From Chondrus crispus (Eukaryota; Rhodophyta; Florideophyceae; Gigartinales; Gigartinaceae), in contig NW_005178851.1 in the NCBI RefSeq assembly GCF_000350225.1, forward strand, positions 186,001-250,000: 64,000 bases of DNA, given 5' to 3'. The number at the start of each line of letters is the position of its first letter. Within the stretch, counting starts at the first letter, position 1. A model generated the notes under the pieces. The model did no database searches and had not been told where the DNA came from. It saw only the letters and a program-made list of their open reading frames with translations. The translations under genes and the position numbers were made by a program. Shown in pieces: positions 43,644-57,400 of this stretch.

Positions 43644-46583
43644 GCTGACGGGCGCGACACTTCTTTCGTGATATCTTGTCGCATCTCTATCCTGCCTGCG
43701 TGACGCTGAATTTGCGACCTCGTCATGTCGCCTTTGATCCGTATATTGAATTTTCCTGCGTGCTCCTTCGTCCCTTCGTTTCCTCCTCTTTTTCTCATTG
43801 ATGCCCGTCCCGTCATAATCACGGTGGCACACTTATACCTCCTTCCTCCTTATCTTCACCTCGCTACTTCCTCCTCTCTCGTTCTTTCTTAGCACGATCC
43901 TCCTTTTTCCCTGGTATTTCCACGTCATCCAAATCTACCAGTTTCTTCTTGCTCTGTACCAGTTTCCTTTTTCCATGGCGGTGTACCTCTTACCTCCTCT
44001 TATTGAGCATTCTTTCTCCCTTTCTCCAGCTTTCCGCATGCGAAACTGCTCTTGTTTTCCTTTTCTTCCCTGCAAGCTGTCTTTCCATGAGCGAGCGCCT
44101 GCATAACGACTCCATACAATTTTTTTTGCAGTTGTGAGCTCATATAGTTTCTGGAGACGACGGCCCGGGGCTTCCGCAGTGGTCGTGACGTTAGGTGGCA
44201 TTGCTCTTCGCGTGGCTCCCCGATGGGAATTTTACCAGTTCTCCTGACTTCATCCGCACGTGCTCTGTATTTTTTCTTCTTCCGTCGTGCGACATGCTCC
44301 TCTTCCGCTTTTCCGCTTTTTATTCATTTTCGGACCTCGCGGGAGGACGTGTGCCGACGATGTCTCTGCACAATCTCAGCGTGGGTTCCATGCTGAGGTC
44401 AAACCCGTCATAAAAAATAATGAACTGGTGACAGACGATCCGCTAGAAAAACCATGTTCATCAAACTTCGCGGATCTCGGCTTGTGAACCGATTGATCCT
44501 GAAACGTCAATTTCGTCAGCCGTGAGCTCGATCAGAGCGTCCCCCATATTTTTGAGTTGTCACTCAAAGCGACGAATTTTGTGACTGCGTAACGACGTCC
44601 CAATATCCCTTAGTGTCCTAGTGAGAAGCTACTGACAAGTTGCTCCGCCTTCACACAGTTCGCTGGATATCCTTGGTCATCCTCCGAATGGTCGCCAGTG
44701 ACCATCTTAAAACTTCTCCTTCTCATAACATCGGCCTGTTAGGTGTACGACCACATGGGTTATACCCTTTTTGTCGCCGGTCCGACGGACTGCCTCGTGC
44801 GGCCTCTACCTTCCTGAAGGTTCCCTCCTCGGACTCGTGGGTTGAGTTGCGCACAACAATAATAATCGGGGTCACTGAGCTTGTGACACGTGCGTCTATA
44901 AACATCGAGCCTCTGAAATCACCTGTATATGCGAATGTCGGGGGTGTAGAGCTTTTCCTACGGAGAACAAAATCGCGCCTATTGTAGTTGTCTCACACCC
45001 GCTGTTTTTCTATAATTTTCCCTTCCTTGCCAGGGTCCTGTCAATATCTCGCGATCGAGGTGAGGCTTGGTCGCTGTCCACCTTCGTACTTTTTGGAATT
45101 TTCCCTATTCCTGCGAACAGCCTGGGTGTGCGTTGGTCATGCAGATCTTAGTGGCAGTATCCCCTTCGACGTGGGGCGTTCCCGAGGTCAAGCATTACGT
45201 GTAAGTCCCATGATAAAAGTCGGGTGCATGCAACCTTTCACAAAAAGCGGTCGCAATCCCTGTGCGGTGGGGTACCGTCATTTCGAGCTTGCGGTCCATG
45301 TCCGTTACTCGGGGGTTAGAAACGAACAACGAATGTTGACGGTCAGGGAACAGCTGGAACTTGTTTCAGAAAGGATCGCTGATCCTCTATAGACTGGTCA
45401 CAACGGCGTCACAGGGGCGTTGCTTCAGCAACCTTGACGTACGGCCATGTGAAAGCTCCTTCCTAGTTTGCTCGATCGCGATTATCTTTTGGCTGCTTTC
45501 GTCATCCGCAGCTCATCGTCGTTTCGGGATATCTCGTGGAACTCACCCCGAGAATCCCCCTGGTCTTTTAAGTCTGTCTATCTTCCTTTGCATCCCGCTT
45601 CGCAAACACTCACGCGATGCGAGCCCCTTTCTTCATCTTAAGCTGCGCGCCTCGTCTCGAATCCTAGGTCTACTGTAGACGTCTCCTCACTTTCGCCGCG
45701 GCAGTGGCCTCCTGCTTACTCCTTTCATCGATCTTTGTGGACCTACTGCTCGACCTCCGCCGTCCGGGGTGGTTTCCTGGACACTAAAAAAATAAAAAAG
45801 AACAAACAAAAAGAGATAAAAAGGAAAAACAAAGACAAAGACAAAGTTGCTGATCGTTGGAGATCGGTAAGTGTGTCGCGCGCGTGCTAAGAAAAACTAC
45901 AGGAGGGTCGGTGCATGCCGCAACCGACGGTATTCTCGATATTTCCTGAGTTAGGCTGTGGTCCCTCGATCCTGGGTCCCATCGCGCGCAACCGCGCCTC
46001 TGTCCTCCGGCTTGTAAGCGTGGTCGACGACTGGCGTAGCTCCCCTTTTCCAACATCTCGCCTGGGACGATCGTGCTTCCCATTCACTCGTTCGTGAGTT
46101 CGCATGGATATACCGCACGGACTTGTGTGTGCATTTCGCACTTTCTCTAAGTACCCAGCGCCTTGTGCGCTCGGTCCGACACGCCTTCCTAGATTTGATT
46201 AAATTTTCCCAATGTGGTTCTGTGTTCCACTTTGGCTACTGAACACTCGTCGTGCGTCTCCTCTTCCGAGTACAGTGCCCATTCCCATTTTCTTTCGTAA
46301 TTCGCCCTTGACTAGGGCAGATTGCCGGTCAAATGTCATTTCACGTGAGCTCGGTGACTCATGCTCACTCCTAGACTGCGTAGTACCTCATCTTTGGACT
46401 ACAATAAAATTCTCATTTCCTGAACTGGCGGCACGCGTCGCTCTACTTGTCTCTGGGGATCTGAGGGTCTCTCACCTGACTCTTTCCATGCCCTCGTTCT
46501 CTTTTTCAAGACCCTCCGGTCCGCTCGCTCTCGCCTGTACAGACTACAGCGCTAACACTGACATGTAGGCTTCTTGACTACAA
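43644..46583 (-). other. 3' non-coding region of element D
   Basis: It lies between the pol stop and the antisense ORF. The stretch nearest the antisense ORF (about 43644-43830) matches 5420-5660 of A, reversed, and the pyrimidine-rich 43740-44060 corresponds to the purine-rich section of A. No credible gene was found. Confidence 0.6.
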
Positions 46584-49500
46584 CTATCCTGATTTTGCTT
46601 GCGCGATCTGCGGAGGCAAGGACAGCCTTTTCCTTCGGAAATATGTAACAGCTGCGCTGCGCGGTAACTGCTTGATGGGTTCCCACGTCGCGCCTTCGGC
46701 ATAACCATACCATTCCACTTTGAGAAATAGTTTCTCACCTCCATAAGCGTGATCGATGACCTTGTTGATTACGTATTCCGTGTTGTCGTTTGTCTCTGCG
46801 TGTACAGGATTATTTCCTTCCCCCTCCTGAAGATCCTTCTGTCTGCTCTGCGCCTCCCAATTTCCTAACTTCTGCGTACCTTGCGAAACTCCTTCTGCCT
46901 CCGAGCTATTGGCTAACTCGTCATCGTCCTCTGCCGTTGAGGCACGTAGGAGGGGACTGTCCTCCCCATCAGCTACGTTTTCATCCCTGCCGCCGTTTGT
47001 TCCACTGAGGAACTGGAGTGCTAGCCGTAAGCCGGGGACCGGGGCGTAGTCCATCGAACTAGGGGCGAGTTCTACTCTGTCACGTGACACTCGTTCCTCC
47101 TGATCTCCAATAACAATGACAACCGTATTCGGATCTGCCTTCCGAACCTGATAAGGTCCCGTAGCGACTTGGGCCAGCTTGTGTTTTGGTTCGCTAGCCG
47201 TACCCTGCTCCTTCCCGAGGAACACGTAGGACCCTGGTGGGATCTCATATTGCGGTTTGCGAAGGCGTGCGTCGAAATTTCGCTTGTACCGGACTTGTTC
47301 CTTTCGCAAACTCCTATCAGCGCCTTTCATCAGGCTTTCCAGCCACGACTGCCATTTCAGGTAGTACGCTCGATTCGAGCTAAATTCTGCCAAACTTGGC
47401 TGTGCTTGTAACGCAATGCTTCTCGGCGCCCGAGCTAACACCAGCTCGAAGGGCGCGATATTTGTAGTTCGATGAACTTGCGTGTTGTAGGCGAACGTCA
47501 CAGCGTCGCTAAATAGGTCCCAGTCCTTGGGATGCTCTCCAACGTATTTTCGCAACGCAGAAGTCAGCGTGCGGTTAAACCTCTCAACTTGGCCGTTGGG
47601 TTGCGGGTGGTACGTAGTCGTGAACACATTGCGTATGCCGAAAATTCGGTAGACATTCTGAAAGAACCGGGCCGTGAACTGTGTTCCATTGTTGGACAGC
47701 AGCTTGACCGGCGGTCCGTACACGAATACCCAATCGTGAACGAAGGCTTGTGCAATGTGCGCAGCTGATATCTTCTTCAACGGTACGGTTCGTACCAGTT
47801 TCGAGTATCGATCGCTGATCACGAGAATGGACCGATTTCCTCGTTTAGCTGAAATTTGCTCGCCGAGGATGTCGATGGCGACAAACTCCAGCGGAGCTTT
47901 GGGCGTGAACAGCTTCATTTCCTTCGTGTTTCTTCTTAACTTCACCCTCTCCCGGGCACATGCGGCGCAATTCTTCGCGACTGCATAACCGTCTAGGGCC
48001 ATCGGAGGCCAATAAAAATATCTTCTCAAAGTCTTGTAAAGTTTCCTGCCTCCCGGGTGGTCTGCCAATTTTGCGTAGTGGCTCAACCCCAGGACGCGGT
48101 CCCTTAACGATTGTGGTATTACCACCTGTACAAACTCTGCCGCTGTACGGCATAGAGTTCCTTCGAGTTCCTCGGTCTCCATGCTGAATGTTCTCACCTT
48201 TCCGGCGTCCATTTCTTCCTTGATGCGATTGCATAAGGGGTCGACGGCTTGCTCGCGAATGAGCTCCTCCGGAGTGACAGCTTGGAATTGATCGAGGCGC
48301 TCAGGGGCGGTTCCCCCCTCAAGAGCGAGGATGTCGTCTATCGCGTCAAAACTTTCCTCGTTCTCCACTGTACCCTCGGCCGGTTCGGCCATAAAGCATG
48401 GGATTTCGTCGTCGATTTCGTCGACGGTTTCTCCTGTGGTCCGTAATCTTGACAGGGCATCAGCTTGGCTGTTCGCCTTGCCCTTCTTGTACTTGATTTC
48501 GAAATCGAATTCCGAGAGGCGGAGCCTCCATCGGATTAATCTCCCGCTGGGGTCGGTTACGTTCATCAACCACCTCAATGAGGCGTGGTCGATATGCACG
48601 ATGAAGTGCTTGCCATATAGATATGGTCTTAAAGTCTGTACGGCCCAAATTTCCGCTAGGCATTCTTTCTCTGATACAGAATAGTTTCTCTCGGCTGCGG
48701 CTAACGTTCTTGAAAAGAACCCGATGGGTTTGCGTTGCGCATTCGGGTGTGTTTGGAATAATGCAGCGCCGATTTGATAGTCGCTTGCGTCGGTATCTAC
48801 CGAGTACGGTAGGTCCTTCTTCGGTAACGCCAACACCTGCGGTGCCAGGATGGCGTCCTTGAGCTTATGAAAAGCTTTCTTGCACAGTTCGTCGAATCCT
48901 TCCAACTGGACCGGTTGTCCCTTCTTCAACAATTGATTGAGCGGATGCGCGATTTTCGCATAATGCGGAACGAATCTGCGGTAGACATTGCAAAGTCCCA
49001 AGAAGCTCCTGAGCTGGGTCTGCGTTTGAGGGTACCTCACTCGTTCCAATGCGACGGTTCGCGCAGCGTCCACTTCCAATGTACCTGGCCGAACTACATG
49101 GCCCAGGTACTTCGTCTTTTCGACGAAAAATTCACACTTGCGAAGCATGAGCTTCACACCTGCCTTCTCCAATACAGAAAGTATTTCATCCACGTGCACG
49201 ATGTGCTCCTCCCACGACTTGCTAAAAATTATTATGTCGTCCAGATACACCAAACAGCACTTCCAACGGAACGGAGAGAGCAGGGTATCCATTGCTCTCT
49301 GAAACGTCGCTGGCGCGTTAGTTAGCCCGAAGGGCATTCTTGAGAAGCGATACAGTCCTGAGTGACACGAAAATGCGGTCTTGTCGCGGTCGCGCTCAGG
49401 GATAGGCATCTGCCAATATCCCGAGATCGCGTTCAACGCGGAGAAAACCTTGGTGTCACCAAGCGAGTCCAGGCACTCATCCATGCGCGGTAAGGGGTAC

Positions 49501-51163
49501 GTGTCCTACACCGTCACTGCGTTCAACCTGCGGTAGTCTACGCAAAAACGCATTGACCCGTCCGGCTTGGGCACCAGCAACACGGGCGACGCCCATTCTG
49601 ACTGCGCTGGTTCTATCACTCCTGCCTCCAACATCTTCTGCACCTCTGCATCTTCTACTTTGTGGGATTTAGGCCCGGCCCGATACGGGGCTTGTGCGAT
49701 GGGACGAGTCTCGGGGATCAACTCGATCCGAAGAACTGTGGTATTAATTTCGCCAAGCGTCCCATCCCACGTCCTTGAATACTTCTTCAACATCCGATGG
49801 AACCGCTCGAGCAGCCGGTCCGGCACGTGGCTCAGGTCGAGGTCCTCCACGTCCGACGGGGGAGGCTCAATCTGCCGCTCCAGCGTCGTAGTTGCCGTCG
49901 CAGAGAGCCTTTCCTCCCGTTCCCCTTGCTGGTCCTCGCGATCTTGATCCGACGGTTCGCATCTTGCCTTGCCCGTAGGCGTCTTGGTGAAATTAGGAAA
50001 ATTCTCCTTCTTCCTTTCTTGAATTCCGAGAACTTCACCAATGGTGGTTTTGCTCTCGAGCGCGGCTCTTGGGTGCGGTAATAATTCTGCCACCACTGGG
50101 CCTTTTTGCACCCTGACAGGGTACGTCCTAAAATTCGCAACGAGTAAACGAAATGGCCGGTCAGGCTCGACCTGAACAACACCATTTGTACACTTCAGCC
50201 TGTGCCTTTCGTATAACGCGAGTACGGCTGAACCACAACCAAGCCTGCCCTCTTCGAGGTGCATTCCACGACGCGTGGCGTCCCTGGCTCGATAGTCGTG
50301 GCTCTTGCCACTTTTACCTTAGGTAAAATTCGCTCTACCTTTCCATCATTCTCGTCCTCTCCCGGGACGAAATTCTTCTTCCCTTTTCTCGTCGAGAACC
50401 GCCTAACTATCGAAACCTCCGAGAAATCCGCCAATTCAACCGTTTTCTTCCTTGGATAAATTGCTTCCACAAACCGGTCACAGTAGTCCGCGCCTAGAAT
50501 TAGCGGGACGGCTAGTTTTTCGCATACAATAAACTCGGCTGCGGCCACAAAATTTCCAAGCCTCACAGGCATTCTAATTGTGCCGAGAGTCCGGAGTGGC
50601 CTATTGTTCGCGTCGCCAATGTCTTGGGTCGGTCCGTAGGACACTAGAGATTCCATTCCAGCTGGGAGTTTCGATTTTCGCACAAGGTTTGGTCCCGCGC
50701 CGGTGTCTAAAACAGACAACACCCGGCTCATCAATCCGACTGTTGGTCCAATGTCAATGTAAACTTTGTAGTTTTTTCGCGCAAGGACCAAAATCTTCTC
50801 GGGACACTCCCTTCGCTTAACCCTGTACCAGGGTCTTCGAACTTCTTCCAGCGGATGATCTCGGGCTCGGTTCAACATTTTCTTGACTTGAGCTGGCCCT
50901 TTGGGCTTATCCACCAATCCAACAACCTCCTCCTCCAGGCCTGACTTTTCCTTTAGAAACGGGGAACGGGGCTGAGCCCCGGGCACAGTACGTCGACCCT
51001 GTGCCTCTTGCGACTCATACGAGATTCCCCTCTCTAGTTTTCCTGCCGCTGCGGGATCCTTCTCACATCCGACGGCGCGGGCCCCGCGGTGGGCCCTCTG
51101 AAGGGTTGGTTCGACCTCGGCGTTGAAGCACTCGGCGTGCTCGCCGTCTGCGAGTCGAACCAA
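46584..51163 (-). pseudogene. Pol of element D: protease, RT, RNase H, integrase, chromodomain
   Basis: Protease (DTGAGPNLV, LILGADYCDRF) lies at 51163-50195. A frameshift near 50220 moves into 50264-49506, which ends in a TAG just after NAVTV, where C has AAG. The rest is one 966-codon frame, 49484-46584: RT with VYLDDIII, RNase H (DTDASDYQ), integrase and a chromodomain (FLKVEWYGYA.GATWEPIKQLP). Catalytic changes: the first RT Asp is Asn (LNAISGYWQ), and the second integrase Asp is Asn (LSNNGTQF). The copy is dead even where the frame is open. It is the longest pol in the window and served as the reference for reading C. Confidence 0.92.
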
Positions 51164-53340
51164 TTCTTGACCTTCAGGTAACTCGTCGATGGTATCCCTA
51201 ACCTCTCCATCGGAGACAACGCCTCATAATTTTCGAAAACTCGGTGCATTTCCCGGAGGGAAAGAATGCACGTTGGCGTGGCGTGCCCCTTTTCATAGCA
51301 ATGATAGCACACCAGACCGTGCGTCTTGACGGGATATTGCGGCCTAGGTCCTCCACGGGCCGGCGGCCTTCGTTGACGTTGCGGCCCTCTTATCCAGCCT
51401 GGCCTTCGAAACGTCGTACCCTTGTCTTCTATCGGAATGCGCGGCGCGGGCGTGTGGCCGCGCCCCCGAAACATCATCACGGGATCCGTGGGGTCTGAAA
51501 ACGACTCCGTCGTGTATGCAGGCGTCGGTAAAGTTGAGGACCCGCTGTCCCCGTAGTCGTCGTGTCCGTAGCCCTCCGATGGCTCAATGAACTCGCCTTC
51601 GGCTACTAACGCTCCTTCGTAGTGATTTTAGCTACTTCCATGCGCACCGCGCTCATCTGACGCGGAAATGGACTCGGCTAAATGGACGGCGGCGTGACTT
51701 TTGCGACCGGGATAAGAAGCCGTCGGCTTCTTACCCGCCCTAATTGTCGACGGCGTCTGAATCGTGACCTTCTTGGTCTTCTTGTTCTTAGCGCGGCTCG
51801 CCGAGCCATGCGCCTTCGCGTAATTAACTAGTCTCAAAAACGAAACGTCCCGATTGTCTTGTCGGTATTGAGATACCATGGGCTTGATACTCGAATCGAG
51901 TCCTTCAATAAACATCGTCATTTGTTCTTCCATCGAATATACGTTTCCACATCGATTGCTTGCGTCCGTCAGATGGATATAAAATTCCATCTCGTCTTCA
52001 GACGGTCTTTGCTGAACTTCTCGCAATGCGAGCACATCTTGACGGATCGCCTCGTCGGTTGCGAAACTCCTCAACAACCACTGTACGGCCTCCGGCCAAA
52101 CGGATATCTTTCCGTAATGGGCCCCGGCCGTCTGAGACACCGAAGTGTACTGTCTCAAGGCGATGCCGCTTAAAAATTAAGGCAATAGGCGGATCGCTTG
52201 CCCCTCGTTCATTTCTTGAGTATCGAACTCTTGAACTAATTTTGCCAAAAAAGCCAACACAAGGACCCCGTCCTCTTCTGTGAACGTGTTGTCCTTCCTC
52301 AACTTAGGCGGAATATCTCTCCTAATTTTTCGCACGGCGGTCCGCCGGGAACTTGACAAATATGTCTGCGGGTTCCGCAAGCGGTACGTTCGGTACGAAA
52401 GTAACTTCTTGAAGAGGTAGTTGGTCGGATTCAGCTCCTCCAACTCCTCCCATCGCGGCCCGCGCCGCGTTGCGACATCTTCGGGCTCCGCGTCCTTGTC
52501 TCTCCGCGAGGCGGACGAAGTGACTCCGCCTCGTCTGGAGGAAATTTTCTTGCTTGACGAAATTCCGTTTCCTTCTTCTGAACGGCGTTCGAAATCGCCC
52601 GAATGGTTCAACGAACCGCCGTTACCATCTTCGGAGGGACTAAGCGACTCGGACTGTGAGTCGCGGTTCTTCGGATCGTCACTACAGTTACCCTTGCTTG
52701 TACGTCGCTTGTCCTTCTTCGAGGGCTTCGATTTGGAACTCCGCTGCCGAGCGGGCTTGTCCTTCTTCGACCGACGGTCGCCCTCTCTACCCGAAGGGAG
52801 CGGCTCGTCGTCCGCTCCTTGCGAAGCTTGATCCGCAGCCTGCTCAAGGTCCTTGAGACGTTGCGCGGGGCGATCGAATTGGTCATCGATGCTTGCTCTG
52901 AATTTTCCTAAGGACTCCAAGGCTTGATTCACGTCGCGCCTCGCGTCCTTGACCGAAATTTTCAACGAGGCTAAGACCTCCGGCTCCAGACCGTCGGTCG
53001 CCTCACCTCCCTCCTTCTCGACGAGATCCACTCGAGCCGACAGCTCTCCCAAAACGGTGCGGAACTCGGATCCTTGCAACTCCAGTTGCTTCCGGACGAG
53101 GTCTAATTCAGCTTCGAGATTTTTCTTCGCTTCTTCGCGAATTTCGCTGCTCATCTTCTACAACTTCTCGTCGAGGTCAGTTTTGTCGGCGGCTATTCTC
53201 GTAGGGGATTCTTGATCTCCGGGGTCTGTGGCCGTATTGGCCTGGCTCCGGGTGCGAGGACACCTCGGGATCCTCGACGCTCGTACCGATCCGCTTCTAC
53301 TCGCCCCCGGACCGACGTTCCCGGGTGCGCTTGTTGACAT
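51030..53340 (-). pseudogene. Gag of element D, broken by stops
   Basis: It starts MSTSAPGNVGPGASRSG and keeps one frame to the zinc knuckle (CYHCYEKGHATPTC near 51300). In-frame stops lie near 53158 (GAG to TAG relative to C), 52178 (CAA to TAA), 51628 (GAA to TAA) and 51034 (TGG to TAG). The capsid-like domain spans about 52480-51770. The highly charged Lys/Ser linker (SKKDKPARQRSSKSKPSKKD) is intact here but scrambled by frameshift in C. Confidence 0.87.
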
Positions 53341-53444
53341 CGCTCGTACGAGCGGACCTACGCAGCAAAAAAGTTACAAACAAAAAGAAAATAAAAAAGA
53401 GTCCGTTACCCAGACCAACTTTCTTGTCGTAGATAAAACAATTT

Positions 53445-53460
53445 CTAGGTCGGGAGACCA
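53445..53460 (-). other. Primer-binding site of element D
   Basis: On the minus strand TGGTCTCCCGACCTAG starts 4 bp inside the 5' LTR, identical in place and sequence to that of C. Only one copy is present. Confidence 0.65.
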
Positions 53461-53464
53461 CTTT

Positions 53465-54401
53465 TGTAGTGCAATGCGCCTGTTAGGCAGAGACCAAGGT
53501 CCTACGGTCCAACACAAACAACAGCAACAAAAACAACAACTGCCAACGGCACAGCGCTACGGAGTGTTCGAAGCTCCCTGTCCTCTTTAAGCGGGTTTGC
53601 GGCCCGCAGTAGCTCGGATCCCTGATAGGTGGGGGAAAGAGAAGGGCCCAGCCCGGGATCGATAAATGGTGGTAGAGACTTGTAAAGGGAACTGCTCGAC
53701 GAATTCGGAGGGGTGTTTAGGTAAGTCTGGTCTGATGGGTTGTAAATCCAATGCTCCAGGAGCGCCTTGTACACCTTATACCCTTGATAAGGTCTACGAC
53801 GGGGACGTCGCAACGTAGCCCGTCGGGAAAGAATAAAACGTAGCAGCGCTACACCGTCGTACTTCTCCATTGGAAAGTACCAACAACGGATCGGTCGCAA
53901 CCAGATTCCGATGGAACCAACACTGAGATAAGCACCACTGGGGCACCAACACAAAAGCCCGATGGCAAATGACGTCACGTTGCGGATTGCAATCCTACAA
54001 GGTGGGACCAACTCAAGATTAAGGGAAATTAGGATAGGCAAATAAAGGAAAATTGGTAAGGAAAAAGGGGACCCCCGAGCGCAAAGGATAAAGTAATCTG
54101 TAGTTAAAGGGAATGTCTTGTAAAAGACGGACTTCAACCAAGGCGATATCAGACTCTGGCAACTCGGGTTACCTTTACTGACTTGGTGGTCAGAGGGCTA
54201 AGGTATATATCGCTCCGCCGGAGCCACTACAGTAGCTCTCGGCGCTACATCCTAGATCTAATCTAATGTTAAATAACTACTATGCATCTAATTAAAATTA
54301 ATAATTAAAATAATAAAGTGAAATGATTTCCACTTTTGCTTGTCATACCCCATCATTTTCATTTCTTTTCACCCCCCTTTTCAGGTGCGTATTGCACTAC
54401 A
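53465..54401 (-). repeat. 5' LTR of element D
   Basis: The 937-bp repeat has the family ends TGTAGTGCAAT and ATTGCACTACA and the reversed TATA block near 54203. The base after its outer end starts GCTGACGAA, within pol of F; the first five bases (GCTGA) are the predicted target duplication. Confidence 0.92.
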
Positions 54402-57400
54402 GCTGACGAATGGCGTCGCGGAAGTCCTACCGAACCAGACATTCGAAGTCATCGTCGCGAACTTCTCGCGACGGGAGAGGCGGCTTCCGAAGCACACCGT
54501 CGTTGGATACGCGAAGCGCAACCCCCTCGCGATTCTCACGCCCGAACGTCGAGTCCCTGAGGGGATCGCGTACGCTTTGCACCTGACAGACTTGACCGAT
54601 CAAGTCGGAGAGACAGGAGCTGGCCGATCCAGCTCCGACGAGAAAGCAACCGCTGGGAATGAAGGGGTTGACCCGGACGAACGGTCACCTATATCCCAAC
54701 CGACGGCGGAGGGTACTGTACCCCCCCAGCTAAAGGATCCCGAAAATCCACCGATGGATTGGGAAAAAGAGATTGACTTGTCATACATCGACGATGACAA
54801 GCTCCCTGGCCACGTGCTCGAAATGCTCCGTAAGCACTCGAGTCTGTGGAGCGGTGCACTCGGAACGATCCAAGCCACAGAGCACCGCGTTCCCCTCGAA
54901 CCGGGAACAAAACCAATTCGTTCTATGCCCTATCGAAAGGGCCCGGCCATGCGCGAAATGGTCGCAAAGGAAATCAACAAGATGTTGAACGCAGGGGTTA
55001 TCGAGCCCGCGAGCACCAAGTGGGCGTCCCCGGTGGTGCTCGTACCAAAGAAAGACGGCTCTCTACGGTTCTGCGTGGACTACCGGCGTCTCAACGCGAA
55101 GACTGCAGCGGATTTGTATCCGCTGCCGCGTATGGACGACTGCATCGACTCGTTAGGAGATGCAGCCGTCTTTACGACGCTGGACTGCAATTCCGGTTAT
55201 TGGCAGATCCTGGTCGCTCCGGAGGACCGGGATAAGGCTACCTTCACGACACATATGGGTACGTACCGCCATTTGCGCATGCCGTTTGGATTAAAAGGGG
55301 CACCGGCCACCTTCCAACGTGCCCTCGATATCATACTCTCCGGAGTCCGCTGGCAAATATGCCTCGTCTATCTCGATGACGGTATCGTGTTCGCGCGGAC
55401 GGACGCGGAACACGCAAGGCATCTCGATACCGTCTTGAGCTTGTTGCAGAGTGCCGGCATCTTCCTGAAGCTCAAGAAGTGCAGCTTCTTCTGTCCTAAG
55501 ATGCACAACCTGGGGCACGTTATATTCCCAGGTAAGTTGAGCGTGGCTGATACGGCAATCGACGCATTCAAGACGTTCACGTTCCCGAGGACGCTGACGC
55601 AGATGCGCTCGTTCCTCGGGGCGTGTAACGTGTATCGTCGCTTCGTCAAGGGCTTCTCGAAGATTGCCCGTCCGTTAACCGATATAACGCGCAAGGACTC
55701 GGATCACGATTTCGATAACCCAACGGAGGTTCAGCTTCAGGCTTTCGAAAGCGTTAAAGCGGCGATGATCTCCCCGCCGATCCTCGGGCTACCACGGTAC
55801 GGCGGACCGTACCTGTTGGACACTGACGCCAGTGCATATCAACTCGGGTGCACCCTCCTACAGGAGCACGACGAGCCAAACGATTGGCGTCCCGTTGGGT
55901 ACTGGTCGTACTCGCTAAGCGATACCGAACGGAACTACAGCGCTACGGAGCGTGAGTGCTTCGCCGTGGTGTGGGCCGTCCGCACACTGCGGCCGTATAT
56001 GGAAGGAACCAAGTTCACCGTCCGGACGGATCACGACGCCCTCCGATGGCTCATGTCGCTCACGGAGAGCTCAGGAAGACTAACCCGGTGGCGGCTACGT
56101 CTGGCTGAATACGATTTCACCATTCAGTACCGCCCCGGGCGCGTGCATCAGGTGCCTGATGCCCTGTCACGCCTCGTGTCGCCGATGACCCTCGCCTCAC
56201 CGTCGAGGTGAACGACGACATTCCCACCTTCGACGGGGGCACGACCGTTCGAGACATATCGAATGAGCTCGCAGACCACGCCTATACCGCAAGCTGTGAT
56301 CATCAGGCCGTCCATGTCTTCGTAACGACACGGAACCAAGCCGAAGCCCGAAAAAGGCCGCACGTACGGACGCGCGACGAACCGCGAGGCGACGACGAAG
56401 CCCCCGCTCTCCAAGGACCCAATTAGTTTTGGGAGGAGAACGACGAGTTCGACGCCGCCGACATCCAGCGCGCCGAAGACCCCGAGGCTGGCGCGCTCGA
56501 CTCCTCGGTCGCCCCACCGCAGGACGGCCTTCCGGCCCCTCTTACGATAGAGGAGATAGCCGAGGAGCAACGCGTGGATGACTTCTGCCAAACCGTTCTG
56601 GCACGACAGTCCGAGTCTCGAGACTCTGCGTTCTTCGAGGACTACCAAGGGGTGCTCAAACGGAGACACCCCTTCGATCCTGATACCGTACAGGTGGTGG
56701 TGCCTCGGACGCTCCGCGCCAGGCTCCTTCGCCTGTGCCACAACCCGGCCATAGCGGGGCACCCGGGCCAGAACCGTATGTACTACGCATTTCGACGCGG
56801 GTACTACTGGCCCCACCTGGCTGCAGACGTGGCAGCCACGGTGCGAGGGTGTCGGACCTGCGCAATGAACCGGGTCAAGCTGAGGAAACATCTCAATCGA
56901 TTGAGATTGTTCCCAGCTACGAGGCCTCTCGAGAGCCTCGCCATCGACATCTTGGGGCCGCTCCCCAAGACGAAGACAGGAAAACGATTCCTGCTCGTGA
57001 TTACGGACCGCTTCAGTAAGCTGATGCAAGTCGTTGCGCTCCGCACAATAACAGCGTACACGGTCGCAGTTGCGTTCTGCGACTCGTGGGTGTTCAAGTA
57101 TGGCGTCCCTTGCACGCTGCATTCGGACAACGGTCCTAAGTTTAATGCCAAGTTCTTCCACAGCACGTGCCGTGTTCTGGGGACAACGAATTTGTACACT
57201 TCGGCGTACCATCCCCAGACGAACGGGCAAGTTGAGCGATATAACCGAACAATCGCCTCGATGCTGAGGAACTACGTGAGTGAACACCAAGACGACTGGG
57301 ATGTGTACATGGGGCCGCTTACGTATGCGTACAACTCCCACGTACATCGTACCACACGCACCACGCAGTTTGAGCTCGTGCTCAGCAGGCCACCGCCGGA

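Larger units (their letters stand above)
42437..54401 (-). mobile_element. Ty3/gypsy element D, 5' LTR to antisense ORF, defective
   Basis: Read on the minus strand: 5' LTR (54401-53465), primer site, gag, pol to the chromodomain stop at 46584, a non-coding 3' region, then the antisense ORF on the plus strand. The start of that ORF and the 3' LTR are missing, cut at the right inverted-repeat arm. D is inserted in pol of element F; F sequence starts at 54402. Confidence 0.9.
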
